DNA from: Nonomuraea helvata
GTDB lineage: Bacteria; Actinomycetota; Actinomycetes; Streptosporangiales; Streptosporangiaceae
Length of the DNA: 64,000 nucleotides
NCBI RefSeq assembly: GCF_039535785.1
Contig: NZ_BAAAXV010000001.1
Span: 1,240,001 to 1,304,000, forward strand
Reading direction: 5' to 3'
Shown here: in pieces, positions 49,598 to 59,074 of the stretch
Layout of the letters: each line of letters begins with the position of its first letter
How positions within the stretch are numbered: the stretch's first letter is position 1
Position numbers and translations under genes: made by a program
The notes under the pieces: generated by a model
The model's database searches: none
Told to the model about the DNA's origin: nothing
What the model saw: the letters and a program-made list of their open reading frames with translations, nothing else

Positions 49598-50251
49598 TTA
49601 ACGAATGATGTAGATGGTCGAGAAGAGACCAATCCAGACGACGTCTACGAAGTGCCAGTAGTAAGACACGACGATCGCGCTGGTGGCCTGCTCATGCGTG
49701 AAGCGCTTCGCGGCGTACGTGCGTCCCAGCATGAACAGGAACGCGAAAAGGCCACCGGTCACGTGCAGGCCATGGAAGCCCGTCGTCAGGTAGAACACCG
49801 AGGTGTAGGCGTTAGCGGACAGGGTCGCGCCCTCTGACGCCAGCTCGCCGTACTCGTACAGCTGCCCGGCCACGAAGACCGCGCCCATGAGGAAGCTGAC
49901 GATGTACCAGAAGCGGAGCTTTTGGACCTGCCCCTTCTCTGCGGCCCACACACCGAGCTGGCACGTCACACTCGACAGAACCAGGATGATCGTGTTGGCC
50001 GTCGCGAACGGGATGTTCAGGTGAGCGCCCTCAGCGACCTCGAGGCCCGCCTTGTGCAGCGCGGGACCCCAGACGAGGCCGTTGCCCTCGCTCACCGACC
50101 GGATGGTGAAGTACATCGCGAACAGCGCCGCGAAGAACATGAGCTCGGAGGACAGCCAGACGATCGTACCGACGCTGACCAGATTGGGTCGGCGGTACGA
50201 CTGTGCTGTCGTCGTCGAAGTTATTGCGGATGCTGTCGCCACGGGCAGCAT
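49598..50251 (-). CDS. ctaE: Cytochrome c oxidase subunit III
   Basis: A 217-residue subunit III with five to six TM helices, containing [35 protein letters not shown] and the terminal [17 protein letters not shown] at 50251 is placed just before the conserved [13 protein letters not shown] start. No clear ribosome site is seen there, and a longer frame upstream is unsupported. It heads the qcrCAB operon, the usual actinobacterial order, while ctaC-ctaD-ctaF lie 4 kb away on the same strand. Confidence 0.93.
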   Translation of the reverse strand: MLPVATASAITSTTTAQSYRRPNLVSVGTIVWLSSELMFFAALFAMYFTIRSVSEGNGLVWGPALHKAGLEVAEGAHLNIPFATANTIILVLSSVTCQLGVWAAEKGQVQKLRFWYIVSFLMGAVFVAGQLYEYGELASEGATLSANAYTSVFYLTTGFHGLHVTGGLFAFLFMLGRTYAAKRFTHEQATSAIVVSYYWHFVDVVWIGLFSTIYIIR

Positions 50252-50461
50252 TATTGCGGCTTCAGTGGTCGGTCCCGCGCACGACCCCCCGGTTAGCAGG
50301 TACAAACCGGGAAGCAACCTGGGAAAATCGCCCCAAAACCCCCTGTCAGGCACGGTGGCCTGGGAATGCACACCGGCGCACCGGTAGCATCCGAGGTGAC
50401 CATACCGCTACAAGGGATAGTGAGCGCGACAGTGACGTCCACCGGGAGCACCGCCGACACG

Positions 50462-50860
50462 ATGAGGGTCCTCGTCTACAGCGACGACGCCGCCACCAGG
50501 GCCGAGGTGAGCCAGGCCATCGGCAGGCGCCCGGCGGCCGACGTGCCCTTCGTCGAGATCGTGGAGTGCGCCACCGAGCCCAAGGTCCACCAGTGGCTCG
50601 GCTCCGGCGAGATCGACGTGGCCGTCCTCGACGGCGAGACGCAGCCCGCGGGCGGCATGGGCATCTCCCGCCAGGCCAAGGACGAGGTCTACGACTGCCC
50701 GCCCATCTGCCTGCTCATCGCCAGGCGCGACGACCGCTGGCTGGCCGCGTGGTCCAAGGCGGACGCCGTGGTGCCGCAGCCGCTGGAGCCCATGGTCCTC
50801 GCCGACACGGTGGCCGACCTGATGCGCCGCCGCTCCTCCACCCGACTCAACGCCAAGTAG
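50462..50860 (+). CDS. Receiver-like domain protein
   Basis: A 132-residue single-domain protein that threads onto a CheY-like fold: acidic pair in [14 protein letters not shown], an Asp at the end of the third strand ([10 protein letters not shown]), then [14 protein letters not shown] and a Lys in WSKADAVV. Spacing and flanks differ from true receivers, so phosphorylation is uncertain. There is no output domain. The start could also be GTG 50420 or 50432. It sits divergent to ctaE and five bases ahead of trpD. Confidence 0.65.
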   Translation: MRVLVYSDDAATRAEVSQAIGRRPAADVPFVEIVECATEPKVHQWLGSGEIDVAVLDGETQPAGGMGISRQAKDEVYDCPPICLLIARRDDRWLAAWSKADAVVPQPLEPMVLADTVADLMRRRSSTRLNAK

Positions 50861-50866
50861 GTGCCC

Positions 50867-51913
50867 ATGGACTCCCGGACGACCTGGCCCACCCTGCTCT
50901 CCGCCCTCCTGTCCGGCGAGCACCTCACCTCCGACGAGTCGGCCTGGGCGATGCGGGAGATCATGTCCGGCGCCGCGACGCCGTCGCAGATCGCGGGGTT
51001 CGTGATCGCGCTGCGGGCCAAGGGCGAGACGGTGGCCGAGGTGGTGGGCCTGGCCCGCACCATGCTGGAGCTGGCCACGCCGCTGAACGTGGAGGGGCCC
51101 GTGGTCGACATCGTCGGCACGGGAGGCGACCGCGCCCACACCGTCAACGTCTCCACGATGGCCGCCATCGTGACCGCCGCCGCGGGCGGCCGGGTGGTCA
51201 AGCACGGCAACCGCGCGGCCTCGTCCTCGTGCGGCGCCGCCGACGTCCTGGAGCACCTGGGGATCCGACTCGACCTCACGCCCGAGCAGACGGCGCGGGT
51301 GGCGCGGGAGGCGGGCATCGCGTTCTGCTTCGCCCCGGTCTACCACCCCGCGCTCCGCTTCGCCGGGCCGACGCGCAAGGAGATCGGCGTTCCCACGATC
51401 TTCAACTTCCTCGGCCCGCTCACCAACCCGGCCCGCCCCGCCGCCCAGGCCATCGGCGTCTTCGACCCGCGCATGCTGCCCGTGCTGGCCGGCGTCTTCG
51501 CCGAGCGCGGCGTCTCGGCCCTGGTGTTCCGCGGCGACGACGGGCTCGACGAGCTGACCATCGCGGGCACCTCGACGGTCTGGGTGGTCAAGGAGGGCAC
51601 GGCCACGCAGGCCACCTTCGACCCGACGGTCCTCGGCATCCCGCGCGCCGACGTGGGCGCGCTGCGGGGCGGCGACGTGACGTTCAACGCGCAGGCCGTA
51701 CGCGATCTGCTGCAGGGCAAGACGGGGCCGGTGCGCGACGCCGTGCTGCTGAACGCCGCCGCGGCCCTGGTGGCGCTCGACGGCCCCGGCGACGACCTCG
51801 ACGCGGCCATGACCGGCGGCTATGCCCGCGCGGCCCAGGCCGTCGACTCGGGCGCGGCCGCCGCCACCCTCGACCGCTGGGTCGAGGCCAGCGCCGCTTT
51901 CGGCCGCGCCTGA
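50867..51913 (+). CDS. trpD: Anthranilate phosphoribosyltransferase
   Basis: A 348-residue enzyme of tryptophan synthesis joining anthranilate to PRPP. Motifs: DIVGTGGD (PRPP/Mg), [17 protein letters not shown], and [15 protein letters not shown]. Substrate arginine and the second metal-binding acidic motif ([10 protein letters not shown]) are present. It is isolated from other trp genes here, as in Streptomyces. ATG 50867 is chosen; GTG 50861 is in frame. It is probably co-transcribed with the receiver-like gene. Confidence 0.94.
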   Translation: MDSRTTWPTLLSALLSGEHLTSDESAWAMREIMSGAATPSQIAGFVIALRAKGETVAEVVGLARTMLELATPLNVEGPVVDIVGTGGDRAHTVNVSTMAAIVTAAAGGRVVKHGNRAASSSCGAADVLEHLGIRLDLTPEQTARVAREAGIAFCFAPVYHPALRFAGPTRKEIGVPTIFNFLGPLTNPARPAAQAIGVFDPRMLPVLAGVFAERGVSALVFRGDDGLDELTIAGTSTVWVVKEGTATQATFDPTVLGIPRADVGALRGGDVTFNAQAVRDLLQGKTGPVRDAVLLNAAAALVALDGPGDDLDAAMTGGYARAAQAVDSGAAAATLDRWVEASAAFGRA

Positions 51914-52017
51914 CGGCACACTCCCGAGCGCGCCCCTTGTCCGCGGCGCGCTCGGCCGCCCCCCTTGTACGGCGCTCACCCGCCCTTCATGGCCCTCAGG
52001 CACCGCATGCTGGACGC

Positions 52018-52660
52018 CAAGTGCAGCACGGCGTCCCGTTCCTGCTCGACGCCTGCCAGTCCGTCGGGCAGCTGCCCGTCGACGTGCAGCAGATCGGCTG
52101 CGACATGCCGTCGGCGACCGGACGCACGTTCCTGTGCGGGCCGCGCGGCACCGGCTTCCTCTACGTCTCCGAACGGCTCATCGAGACACTGGAGCCGCCC
52201 TTCCTCGACCTGCACGCCGCGACCTGGACCGGCTCGCAGACGTACGAGATCCGCCCCGACGCCCGCCGGTTCGAGAACTGGGAGACCACGGCCACGCTGA
52301 GGCCGATCTTGGCCGCGTAGCGCCCTCAACTGGGGCATCGAGGCGATCGAGGAGCGGGTCACCGCCCTCGCGGCTCGACTGCGGCACCGGCTCGCGCAGC
52401 TGCCCGGCGTGACCGTCCAGGACCGGGGCCGGCGCCTGTGCGGCATCGTCACCTTCACCGTCGACGGCGTGCCCGCCGACGACGTCCAGCGTCAGCTCGC
52501 CGCCGCGAGCGTCAACACCAGCGTCTCAGTGGTCACCTCCGCCCGCTACGACCTGGGCGCCCGCAACCTCTCCTCCGTGGTCCGGGCATCGGTGCACTAC
52601 TACAACACCGAAGAGGAGACCGACCTGCTCTGCGCGACGCTGGGCTCGCTCTCGACCTGA
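52018..52660 (+). pseudogene. Class V aminotransferase, C-terminal half, frameshifted and active-site dead
   Basis: Remnant of a PLP-dependent class V aminotransferase of the isopenicillin N epimerase-like group. It begins without an N-terminus at [20 protein letters not shown], then [19 protein letters not shown], where the PLP lysine usual in SATGRKFLRGPRG is Thr (and Arg is Cys). A shift near 52320 (TLRPILAA then a stop) leads to LNWGIEAIEERVTALAARL and the family C-terminus in another frame. The loss of the N-terminal half, the lysine and the frame all indicate a dead gene. Confidence 0.8.
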
Positions 52661-52705
52661 CCCGTCAGACGGGTGGCGGCAGTCGGCGGCGTTACGGAAC
52701 CGGCA

Positions 52706-53908
52706 TCAGAACGTGATGGTCGGGCCGTCCTTCAGCACGCTCCACTTGAGCCATTCCTTCCAGTTCTCCTGCCAGTGCCCCCACCCGTTCGTGGGCTCCA
52801 GCTTCCGCGGCGACCCGGTGATGATGATCGGATCGCCGATCAAGGTGTTCTTGAGGAACCAGATGGCGTTCTCCGGGCTGACGTTCACGCAGCCGTGGCT
52901 GACGTTCGAGTTCCCCTGCGACCCCACCGACCAGGGTGCGCTGTGCACGTACTCGCCGCTGTTGGAGATGCGGACGGTGTTGTAGACGGTCAGCTGGTAG
53001 TACCCGGCCTGCCCCGGCCCGGCGTCGGGCGAGGTCATGACCGTGACGGGCTCGCGCGACATCGCCAGGTGGATGCCCGAGGTCGTGTAGTGGTTCCACG
53101 CGTCGCCCTGCCCCGCGCTCATCGGTATCTCGCGGATCTTCTTGCCGTCCCGCCGGACGATCAGGAAGTGCTCGTCGGTGCTGCCCTTGGTGATCTGCTC
53201 GCGACCGATCTTGAAGTCGAGCCGTACGTCGCGCTTGCCGTACATGCCGGGCCCTCCGCGCACGCCGGCCAGTTTCGCCTCCAGCTGCACCTTCGTGTGC
53301 GCCGGCCAGTACTTCTCCGGCCGGAAGTCCACGTGGCTGTCGTCGAACCAGTGCCACGCCCCCTCCACCGGCCTGGAGCTGCGGACGGTGAGGTTGCGCT
53401 CGACGGACACCCGGTCGGCGACGGGCTGGTCGAAGGCGATCATGATCGGCATGCCGACCCCGACCGTCAGCCCGGTGTCGTCCTTGTTCGGGGTGATCGT
53501 CTTGATGTCGAACGTCTTGTTGCCCTTGACTGTGGTGAACGTGCTCGTGGTCTCGCTCTGCTTGCCCGCGCCGTCCACGGTGACGGCGGTGACCGTGTAC
53601 TGCGTGCTGGGCCTGGCGGTGACGTTGCTGCGCCAGCGGGTGCCGTCGACGCTGAGCACGCCCTCCAACGGACCGGACTTGCCCCCGTCCACCCGTACGC
53701 TCCTGAGCGTGCCCGTACGGGCCGCGACCACCACAGGCTGGTCTGTGGGTACGTTCGCGGTCTTGTCCTGCGGAGAGAACGTCACAGAGGGCCCTGACGC
53801 CCCTCCGGCCATGGCCACCCCGACGGGTTTGGATGTGCTGCCTGCGGAGCAAGCAGACAGCAGTGCCAGCGCCAGCAGCCCGGCCGATCCCTTCGCTACG
53901 TGCCCCAC
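52706..53908 (-). CDS. L,D-transpeptidase lipoprotein with Ig-like domains
   Basis: A 400-residue exported enzyme that forms 3-3 peptidoglycan crosslinks. GTG 53908 (GAGGGAG upstream) gives a signal ending in the lipobox LSAC. Two Ig-like domains (residues ~50-245) precede the YkuD catalytic domain, with VYNTVRISNSGEYVH and the SHGCVNVSPENAIWFL active-site motif (His and Cys). This matches the mycobacterial LdtMt2 arrangement. The Ig domains carry KTITPNKDDTGLTVGVGMPI. Longer upstream in-frame starts would disrupt the signal peptide. Confidence 0.92.
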   Translation of the reverse strand: MGHVAKGSAGLLALALLSACSAGSTSKPVGVAMAGGASGPSVTFSPQDKTANVPTDQPVVVAARTGTLRSVRVDGGKSGPLEGVLSVDGTRWRSNVTARPSTQYTVTAVTVDGAGKQSETTSTFTTVKGNKTFDIKTITPNKDDTGLTVGVGMPIMIAFDQPVADRVSVERNLTVRSSRPVEGAWHWFDDSHVDFRPEKYWPAHTKVQLEAKLAGVRGGPGMYGKRDVRLDFKIGREQITKGSTDEHFLIVRRDGKKIREIPMSAGQGDAWNHYTTSGIHLAMSREPVTVMTSPDAGPGQAGYYQLTVYNTVRISNSGEYVHSAPWSVGSQGNSNVSHGCVNVSPENAIWFLKNTLIGDPIIITGSPRKLEPTNGWGHWQENWKEWLKWSVLKDGPTITF

Positions 53909-54004
53909 GAGTGACTCCCTCGTCCGCGATCGAACCGCTTCCCCCTCCTTTATTACCCTCAGTGATCGATCAACCACATCCGCATACTGGCAAAGAACGC
54001 CAAA

Positions 54005-54039
54005 AAGCGGGCGTTCCCCCACAAGGGAAACGCCCGCTT
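54005..54039 (-). terminator. Rho-independent terminator of ctaC-ctaD-ctaF
   Basis: On the minus strand AAGCGGGCGTT pairs with AACGCCCGCTT and is followed by a run of T, 11 bases after the ctaF stop. Confidence 0.9.
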
Positions 54040-54049
54040 CGGCAACAGG

Positions 54050-54463
54050 TCAGTGCGAGAAGTGACCCCGGTAGTACTGGAACACGAACCCGATCATGGC
54101 CATGATGACCAGGAAGAGCCCGATCAGGAACATCCAGAAGCCGACCACGAACCCGGCGAAGGCGAAGGCCGCCGCCAGGCAGAGGAACAGCGGCCACCAG
54201 CTGCTCGGGCTGAAGAACCCGATCTCGCCCGCGCCCTCGCTGATGTCGGCCTGCTTGTTGTCCTCCGGCTGGGCGCCGATGCGCCGCGCGGTGAACATCA
54301 GGTAGTAGCCAACCATGAACGCGAACCCGACCGAGATCGCCATGGCCGTGGTGCCGACCGGCTCACCGTGGCCCGTCGCCGCCTTGGTCCAGAACCAGTA
54401 GGCGACGTCGACGCCGGCGAAGAACAGGCCGCACGCGAGGAACAGCCAACCCTGGACTCTCAT
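54050..54463 (-). CDS. ctaF: Cytochrome c oxidase subunit IV (actinobacterial)
   Basis: A 137-residue subunit with four TM helices (GWLFLACGLFFAGVDVAYWFW, ISVGFAFMVGYYLMF, WWPLFLCLAAAFAFAGFVVGF, FLIGLFLVIMAMIGFVF), as in actinobacterial CtaF of the bc1-aa3 supercomplex. The polar loop contains ISEGAGEIGFFSPSSWWP, the family signature. Its ATG overlaps the ctaD stop by one base (TGATG). A strong terminator follows. Confidence 0.93.
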   Translation of the reverse strand: MRVQGWLFLACGLFFAGVDVAYWFWTKAATGHGEPVGTTAMAISVGFAFMVGYYLMFTARRIGAQPEDNKQADISEGAGEIGFFSPSSWWPLFLCLAAAFAFAGFVVGFWMFLIGLFLVIMAMIGFVFQYYRGHFSH

Positions 54464-56124
54464 CAGGCCTCGACCTCCTGCGCCTGCTTGGCCGACACGT
54501 GCGGGTAGTGCAGGTCGAACGCCGGGCGCTCGGACCGGATGCGCGGCAGCGAGGTGAAGTTGTGCCGCGGCGGCGGGCAGGAGGTCGCCCATTCGAGCGA
54601 GCCGCCGTAGCCCCAGGGGTCGTCGACCGTGACCTTGGGCGCGCTGCGCCAGGTCTTCCAGACGTTGTAGAAGAACGGCAACGTCGAGGCGCCCAGGATG
54701 AACGCGCCCACCGACGAGATCAGGTTGAGGTCGGTGAAGCCGTCAGCCGGGCTGTAGTCGGCGTAGCGGCGCGGGAAGCCGAGCATGCCGAGCCAGTGCT
54801 GGATGAGGAACGTCGTGTGGAAGCCGATGAACAGCAGCCAGAAGTGCAGCTTGCCGAGCTTGTCGTTGAGCATCCTGCCGGTGAACTTGGGCCACCAGAA
54901 GTAGAAGCCCGCGAACATGGCGAACACGACGGTGCCGAAGACCACGTAGTGGAAGTGGGCGACGACGAAGTAGGTGTCGCTGATGTGGAAGTCGAGCGGC
55001 GGCGAGGCCAGGATGACGCCCGTCAGACCGCCCAGGAGGAACGTGATGAGGAAGCCGACCGCGAACAGCATCGGCGACTCGAACGACAGATGCCCTCGCC
55101 ACATCGTGCCGATCCAGTTGAAGAACTTCACACCGGTCGGCACCGCGATGAGGAACGTCATGAACGAGAAGAACGGCAGCAACACCTGCCCGGTCGGGAA
55201 CATGTGGTGCGCCCAGACCGTGATGGACAGACCCGCGATCGAGATCGTCGCGGCCACGAGGCTGATGTAACCGAAGATCGGCTTGCGGCTGAAGACCGGC
55301 AGGACCTCGGTCACGATGCCGAAGAACGGCAGCGCGATGATGTAGACCTCGGGATGGCCGAAGAACCAGAACAGGTGTTGCCACAGCATCGCGCCCCCGT
55401 TGTCGGAGGCGAACACGTGTGTGCCGAGCTTGCGGTCGGCCTCGAGCACGAGCAGCGCGGCGGCCAGCACGGGGAAGGCCATCAGCACGAGCATGCTGGT
55501 CAGCAGCACGTTCCAGGTGAAGATCGGCATGCGGAACATGGTCATGCCGGGCGCGCGCATGCAGATGATCGTGGTGATGAAGTTCACCGAGCCGAGGATC
55601 GTGCCGAGACCCGACAGGGCCAGACCCATGATCCACAGGTCGCTGCCCATGCCCGGCGAGTTGATCGCGTTGGACAGCGGCGTGTAGGCGAACCAGCCGA
55701 ACGAGGCCGCGCCGCCCGGGGTGAAGAAGCCCGACACGGCGATGATGCTGCCGAAGAGGTAGAGCCAGTAGCTCACCATGTTGAGGCGCGGGAACGCCAC
55801 GTCGGGGGCGCCGATCTGCAGCGGCATCAGCTCGTTGGCGAAGCCGGCGAACAGCGGCGTCGCGAACATCAGCAGCATGATCGTGCCGTGCATGGTGAAC
55901 AGCTGGTTGAACTGCTCGTTGCTGGTGAACTGCATGCCCGGCTGCGCCAGCTCGGCCCGCATGACCAGCGCCATGACGCCGCCGATCAGGAAGAACACGA
56001 ACGACGTGATCAGATAGAGGTGCCCGATGATCTTGTGATCAGTCGAGGACAGCCACTTGGCGATCACCTGGCCCTTGGTGACGGGCCTTGCCGGCGCGCG
56101 GAGAGGTTCTTGGATGGCGGTCAC
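54463..56124 (-). CDS. ctaD: Cytochrome c oxidase subunit I
   Basis: A 553-residue heme-copper oxidase catalytic subunit. Visible are [10 protein letters not shown] (low-spin heme ligand), [22 protein letters not shown] (CuB His and cross-linked Tyr), VWAHHMF (CuB His pair) and [13 protein letters not shown] (heme ligands). A D-channel Asn/Asp region is present. GTG 56124 overlaps the ctaC stop by GTGA. It reduces oxygen to water while pumping protons. Confidence 0.97.
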   Translation of the reverse strand: MTAIQEPLRAPARPVTKGQVIAKWLSSTDHKIIGHLYLITSFVFFLIGGVMALVMRAELAQPGMQFTSNEQFNQLFTMHGTIMLLMFATPLFAGFANELMPLQIGAPDVAFPRLNMVSYWLYLFGSIIAVSGFFTPGGAASFGWFAYTPLSNAINSPGMGSDLWIMGLALSGLGTILGSVNFITTIICMRAPGMTMFRMPIFTWNVLLTSMLVLMAFPVLAAALLVLEADRKLGTHVFASDNGGAMLWQHLFWFFGHPEVYIIALPFFGIVTEVLPVFSRKPIFGYISLVAATISIAGLSITVWAHHMFPTGQVLLPFFSFMTFLIAVPTGVKFFNWIGTMWRGHLSFESPMLFAVGFLITFLLGGLTGVILASPPLDFHISDTYFVVAHFHYVVFGTVVFAMFAGFYFWWPKFTGRMLNDKLGKLHFWLLFIGFHTTFLIQHWLGMLGFPRRYADYSPADGFTDLNLISSVGAFILGASTLPFFYNVWKTWRSAPKVTVDDPWGYGGSLEWATSCPPPRHNFTSLPRIRSERPAFDLHYPHVSAKQAQEVEA

Positions 56125-56951
56125 TGGGCACTCCCAGCCTGGTGTGTCGCGATGTACTGGTCGAACTCAGCCTGCGGGACGAGCTTGACCGAGAAGAGCA
56201 TGCGGCTGTGGTCGACGCCGCAGAGCTCGGCGCACCGGCCCGCGAAGACGCCCGTCCGGTCAAGCGTCGTGATCTGGAACTTGCTGCCCGGGTTGTCGGG
56301 CTTGATGCCGGGGATGACGTCGCGCTTGAACAGGAACTCCGGCACCCAGAACGAGTGGATGACGTCGTCGGTCGACAGGTTGAACTCGACCTTCGTCTTC
56401 GCCGGCAGGACCAGCTGGGGCCCCTGGTGATAGTCGTTCACCGGCACGCCCGCGACCGGCTGCAGCGTCTTGCCGTTGACGGTCGTGGTGAAGCGCCAGC
56501 TCCACTGGAAGGCCTCGACCTTGACCTTGACGGGCGCGTCGCCGTCGACATGCGTCAGTGCCTGGCTGTCGCGGGCGGTGAAGAAGAAGAACACCGACAC
56601 CATGACAAGCGGGATCAAGGTGTAGAGCATCTCGATCGGCAGGTTGTAACGCACCTGCGGCGGGAGATCGGCCTTGGCCCTGCGCTTGCGGTGGAAGATG
56701 GCCGCCCACACGATCAACACGATGACGACGGCGCCCGTGGCGAGTGCGGCGATCCAGGCCCCGTTCCACAGACTCTGGACCACGTCGCCCTGCTCGGTGA
56801 CATGGTCGGGCAGAAGGCCGCGAGACCAGTCGGCCTTCGGTACGTCATTAGCACACGCCGTAGCAGTGGCCAGCAGCAACGCCAAAGCGGCGGCGCCTGG
56901 CACCCTGCGCCGGGCCAACGAACGCCGCGTCGTACGGCGAGTCGGACTCAC
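56121..56951 (-). CDS. ctaC: Cytochrome c oxidase subunit II
   Basis: A 276-residue subunit II that receives electrons at CuA. The N-terminal signal ([15 protein letters not shown]) may be a lipoprotein signal with Cys as acceptor. Two TM helices follow, then the CuA domain with [15 protein letters not shown] and the complete ligand set [17 protein letters not shown] 56951 has GGGGTAGG upstream. It is first in ctaC-ctaD-ctaF and divergent from the cysteine desulfurase. Confidence 0.95.
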   Translation of the reverse strand: MSPTRRTTRRSLARRRVPGAAALALLLATATACANDVPKADWSRGLLPDHVTEQGDVVQSLWNGAWIAALATGAVVIVLIVWAAIFHRKRRAKADLPPQVRYNLPIEMLYTLIPLVMVSVFFFFTARDSQALTHVDGDAPVKVKVEAFQWSWRFTTTVNGKTLQPVAGVPVNDYHQGPQLVLPAKTKVEFNLSTDDVIHSFWVPEFLFKRDVIPGIKPDNPGSKFQITTLDRTGVFAGRCAELCGVDHSRMLFSVKLVPQAEFDQYIATHQAGSAQ

Positions 56952-57102
56952 GGATCGCCTACCCCACAGATGAAGCCCAAGAGTCTCTCCCTTGGGCGCT
57001 CGTATTTCCATATGCACAGCTGATTGCAGACACATTAGCGTGCAGGTGCCTCGCCCTCCCGCGCGACCCCTCGATGGCGCCGCAAGTGGGACGATAAGTC
57101 TC

Positions 57103-58236
57103 GTGGCGTACTTCGACGCGGCTTCGAGCGAGCCGCTCCACCCTCAGGCACGCGAGGCGCTGCTGGCGGCGATCGACGTCGGCTGGGCCGACCCCGCGAG
57201 ACTGTACGGCCAGGCCCGCCGCGCACACCTGCTGCTCGAGCAGGCCCGCACGGAGGTGGCCGAGGCGCTCGGCGCGCGTCCTGACGAGGTGTCGTTCACC
57301 TCGTCGGGCACGCAGGCCGTGCATCTCGGCGTGCTCGGCACCCTACACGGCAGGCGGAGGGTCGGGCGCCATCTGGTCACCAGCGCGGTGGAGCACTCCA
57401 GCGTGCTGCACGCCGGCGGAGTGCACGAACGCGACGGCGGCACGGTGGAGACGGTGGGCGTGGATCTGACGGGGCGGGTCGATCTCGACGGGTTCGCCGA
57501 GGCGGTCTCCCGTCCCGGCACCGCGCTGGCCTGCCTGCAGACGGCCAACCACGAGGTCGGCACGGCGCAACCGGTGGCCGAGGCGGCCGTGGCCTGCCGT
57601 TCCCACGGGGTTCCGCTGCTGGTGGACGCGGCTCAGACGGCCGGCAGGATGCCGATGCCACCCGGCTGGTCGGTGCTCACCGCCAGCGCCCACAAGTGGG
57701 GCGGCCCCGCCGGGGTGGGCGTGCTGGTGGTGCGCAAGGGCACGCGGTTCCGCTCGTTCCTGCCGGAGGACGAGCGCGAGCGGCGCCGGGTGCCGGGGTT
57801 CGAGAACGTGCCCGGCATCGTCGCGGCGGCGGCCGCCCTGCGCGCGATGGCCGCGGAGGCGGCGCAGGAGCAGGCGCGGCTGTCCGAGCTCGTCGACAGG
57901 ATCAGGGAGACGGTGCCGAAGATCGTCCCGGACGTGGAGGTCATCGGCGATCCCATCGAGCGGGCGCCGCACATCGTGACCTTTTCGTGCCTGTACGTCG
58001 ACGGCGAAGCCCTGTTGACCGAGCTGGACAAGGCCGGTTTCGCCGTTTCGTCAGGAAGTTCGTGCACCGCTAGTACGCTTCGTCCATCGCACGTTCTTGA
58101 AGCGATGGGCGTGCTGACGCATGGCAATGTCCGGGTGTCGCTGCCCAGGGGCACGTCCGCGGCCGAGGTCGACAGGTTCCTCGGCGTGCTGCCCGAGCTG
58201 GTGCGCCGCATCCGCCAGGACGCAGGAGTCGCATGA
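57103..58236 (+). CDS. Cysteine desulfurase-like class V aminotransferase
   Basis: A 377-residue PLP enzyme of the NifS/IscS group that moves cysteine sulfur to a carrier. PLP lysine K198 is in TASAHKWGG. The catalytic loop Cys is C321 (SSGSSCTASTLRPSHVL). ANHEVGTAQPV and LLVDAAQTAG are intact. GTG 57103 starts YFDAASSEPLHPQA and follows an AT-rich GATAAG at leaderless distance. It overlaps the TusA gene by ATGA, which suggests that TusA is its sulfur acceptor. The neighbouring class V pseudogene at 52 kb is of a different subgroup. Confidence 0.9.
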   Translation: MAYFDAASSEPLHPQAREALLAAIDVGWADPARLYGQARRAHLLLEQARTEVAEALGARPDEVSFTSSGTQAVHLGVLGTLHGRRRVGRHLVTSAVEHSSVLHAGGVHERDGGTVETVGVDLTGRVDLDGFAEAVSRPGTALACLQTANHEVGTAQPVAEAAVACRSHGVPLLVDAAQTAGRMPMPPGWSVLTASAHKWGGPAGVGVLVVRKGTRFRSFLPEDERERRRVPGFENVPGIVAAAAALRAMAAEAAQEQARLSELVDRIRETVPKIVPDVEVIGDPIERAPHIVTFSCLYVDGEALLTELDKAGFAVSSGSSCTASTLRPSHVLEAMGVLTHGNVRVSLPRGTSAAEVDRFLGVLPELVRRIRQDAGVA

Positions 58237-58478
58237 CCGAGGTTACCCAGCCGGCTCTGACGATCGACGCGCTCGGGAAGAAGTGCCCGATCCCGATCAT
58301 CATGCTGGCCGAGCAGATCAACTACGTCCCGCTCAACGCCGTGGTGGCCGTGCTGGCCGACGATCCGGCGGCTTATACGGACGTGCCCGCGTGGTGCAGG
58401 CTGAAGTCGCACCGGCATGTGGGCTCGTACGAGCTGCCCGGGGGCGGCTGGGCGATCCACGTAAGGCGCAATTACTGA
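58233..58478 (+). CDS. tusA: TusA-family sulfur carrier
   Basis: An 81-residue protein with the CPIP motif (C18) and the alpha-beta SirA/TusA fold. C18 would carry a persulfide received from the upstream desulfurase. The usual end point (tRNA 2-thiouridine, molybdenum cofactor or another thio-cofactor) is not shown by neighbours. Start and stop are coupled to the desulfurase gene. Confidence 0.88.
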   Translation: MTEVTQPALTIDALGKKCPIPIIMLAEQINYVPLNAVVAVLADDPAAYTDVPAWCRLKSHRHVGSYELPGGGWAIHVRRNY

Positions 58479-58543
58479 CTTTTCCCGAAGTGGGTGGGTA
58501 GGGGCTCCCCGTACGAGAAGTCACCGACTTTCGGGGGAAAGCC

Positions 58544-58978
58544 ATGACAAGCGGACATCCGCACGAGACCGCCCGGGACCTGATGAGTCCCGGAGCGGAA
58601 TGCATCGGGGCGCACGAGACGCTCGACCGGGCGGCGGAGATCATGCGCAACAGCAGCGTGGGATCGCTGCCCGTGTGCGGGCCGGACGAGCGCGTCAAGG
58701 GCATCATCACCGACCGCGACATCGTGATCAAGTGCATCGCGGCGGGACACGACCCGTCGAAGGTGACGGCGGGCGAGCTGGCAGGCGGGCTCGTCTTCGT
58801 CACCCCGGACACGAGCGTCGACGAGGCGCTCACCAAGATGGAGGAGAACCAGATCAAGCGGCTCCCGGTGCTGGAGGGCGACCGCATCGTCGGCATGATC
58901 AGCGAGTCCGACCTGGCCAGGCACCTGCCCGACGCCCAGCTCGCCGAGTTCATGCACCACGTGTACGCGAGGGGCTGA
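58544..58978 (+). CDS. CBS-domain pair protein
   Basis: A 144-residue protein of two CBS motifs (LMSPGAECIGAHETLDRAAEIM and GGLVFVTPDTSVDEALTKMEENQIKRLPVL), which together form a Bateman module for adenine nucleotides. There is no attached enzyme domain. The ATG at 58544 is preceded by GGGGG. It is monocistronic or loosely linked to tusA. Related actinobacterial proteins are often dormancy- or hypoxia-linked; the role here is unknown. Confidence 0.85.
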   Translation: MTSGHPHETARDLMSPGAECIGAHETLDRAAEIMRNSSVGSLPVCGPDERVKGIITDRDIVIKCIAAGHDPSKVTAGELAGGLVFVTPDTSVDEALTKMEENQIKRLPVLEGDRIVGMISESDLARHLPDAQLAEFMHHVYARG

Positions 58979-59032
58979 GCCCGGCACGGGACGCGGGTCC
59001 GTACCGGAGGATCTGGGACAGGAACCACGGAG

Positions 59033-59064
59033 GCCGCCCCGCCGCGCACGTCGGGCGGGGCGGC
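59033..59064. terminator. Bidirectional hairpin between the CBS and PfkB genes
   Basis: Perfect 11-base arms GCCGCCCCGCC and GGCGGGGCGGC around a ten-base loop, between convergent genes. Confidence 0.8.
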
Positions 59065-59074
59065 TCATTCATGG

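Noticed and set aside
50203-52320. A 705-codon plus-strand frame covering the receiver-like gene and trpD
   Set aside because: Only its last ~100 codons are meaningful (the aminotransferase remnant); the rest is an out-of-frame shadow of trpD and the receiver-like gene.
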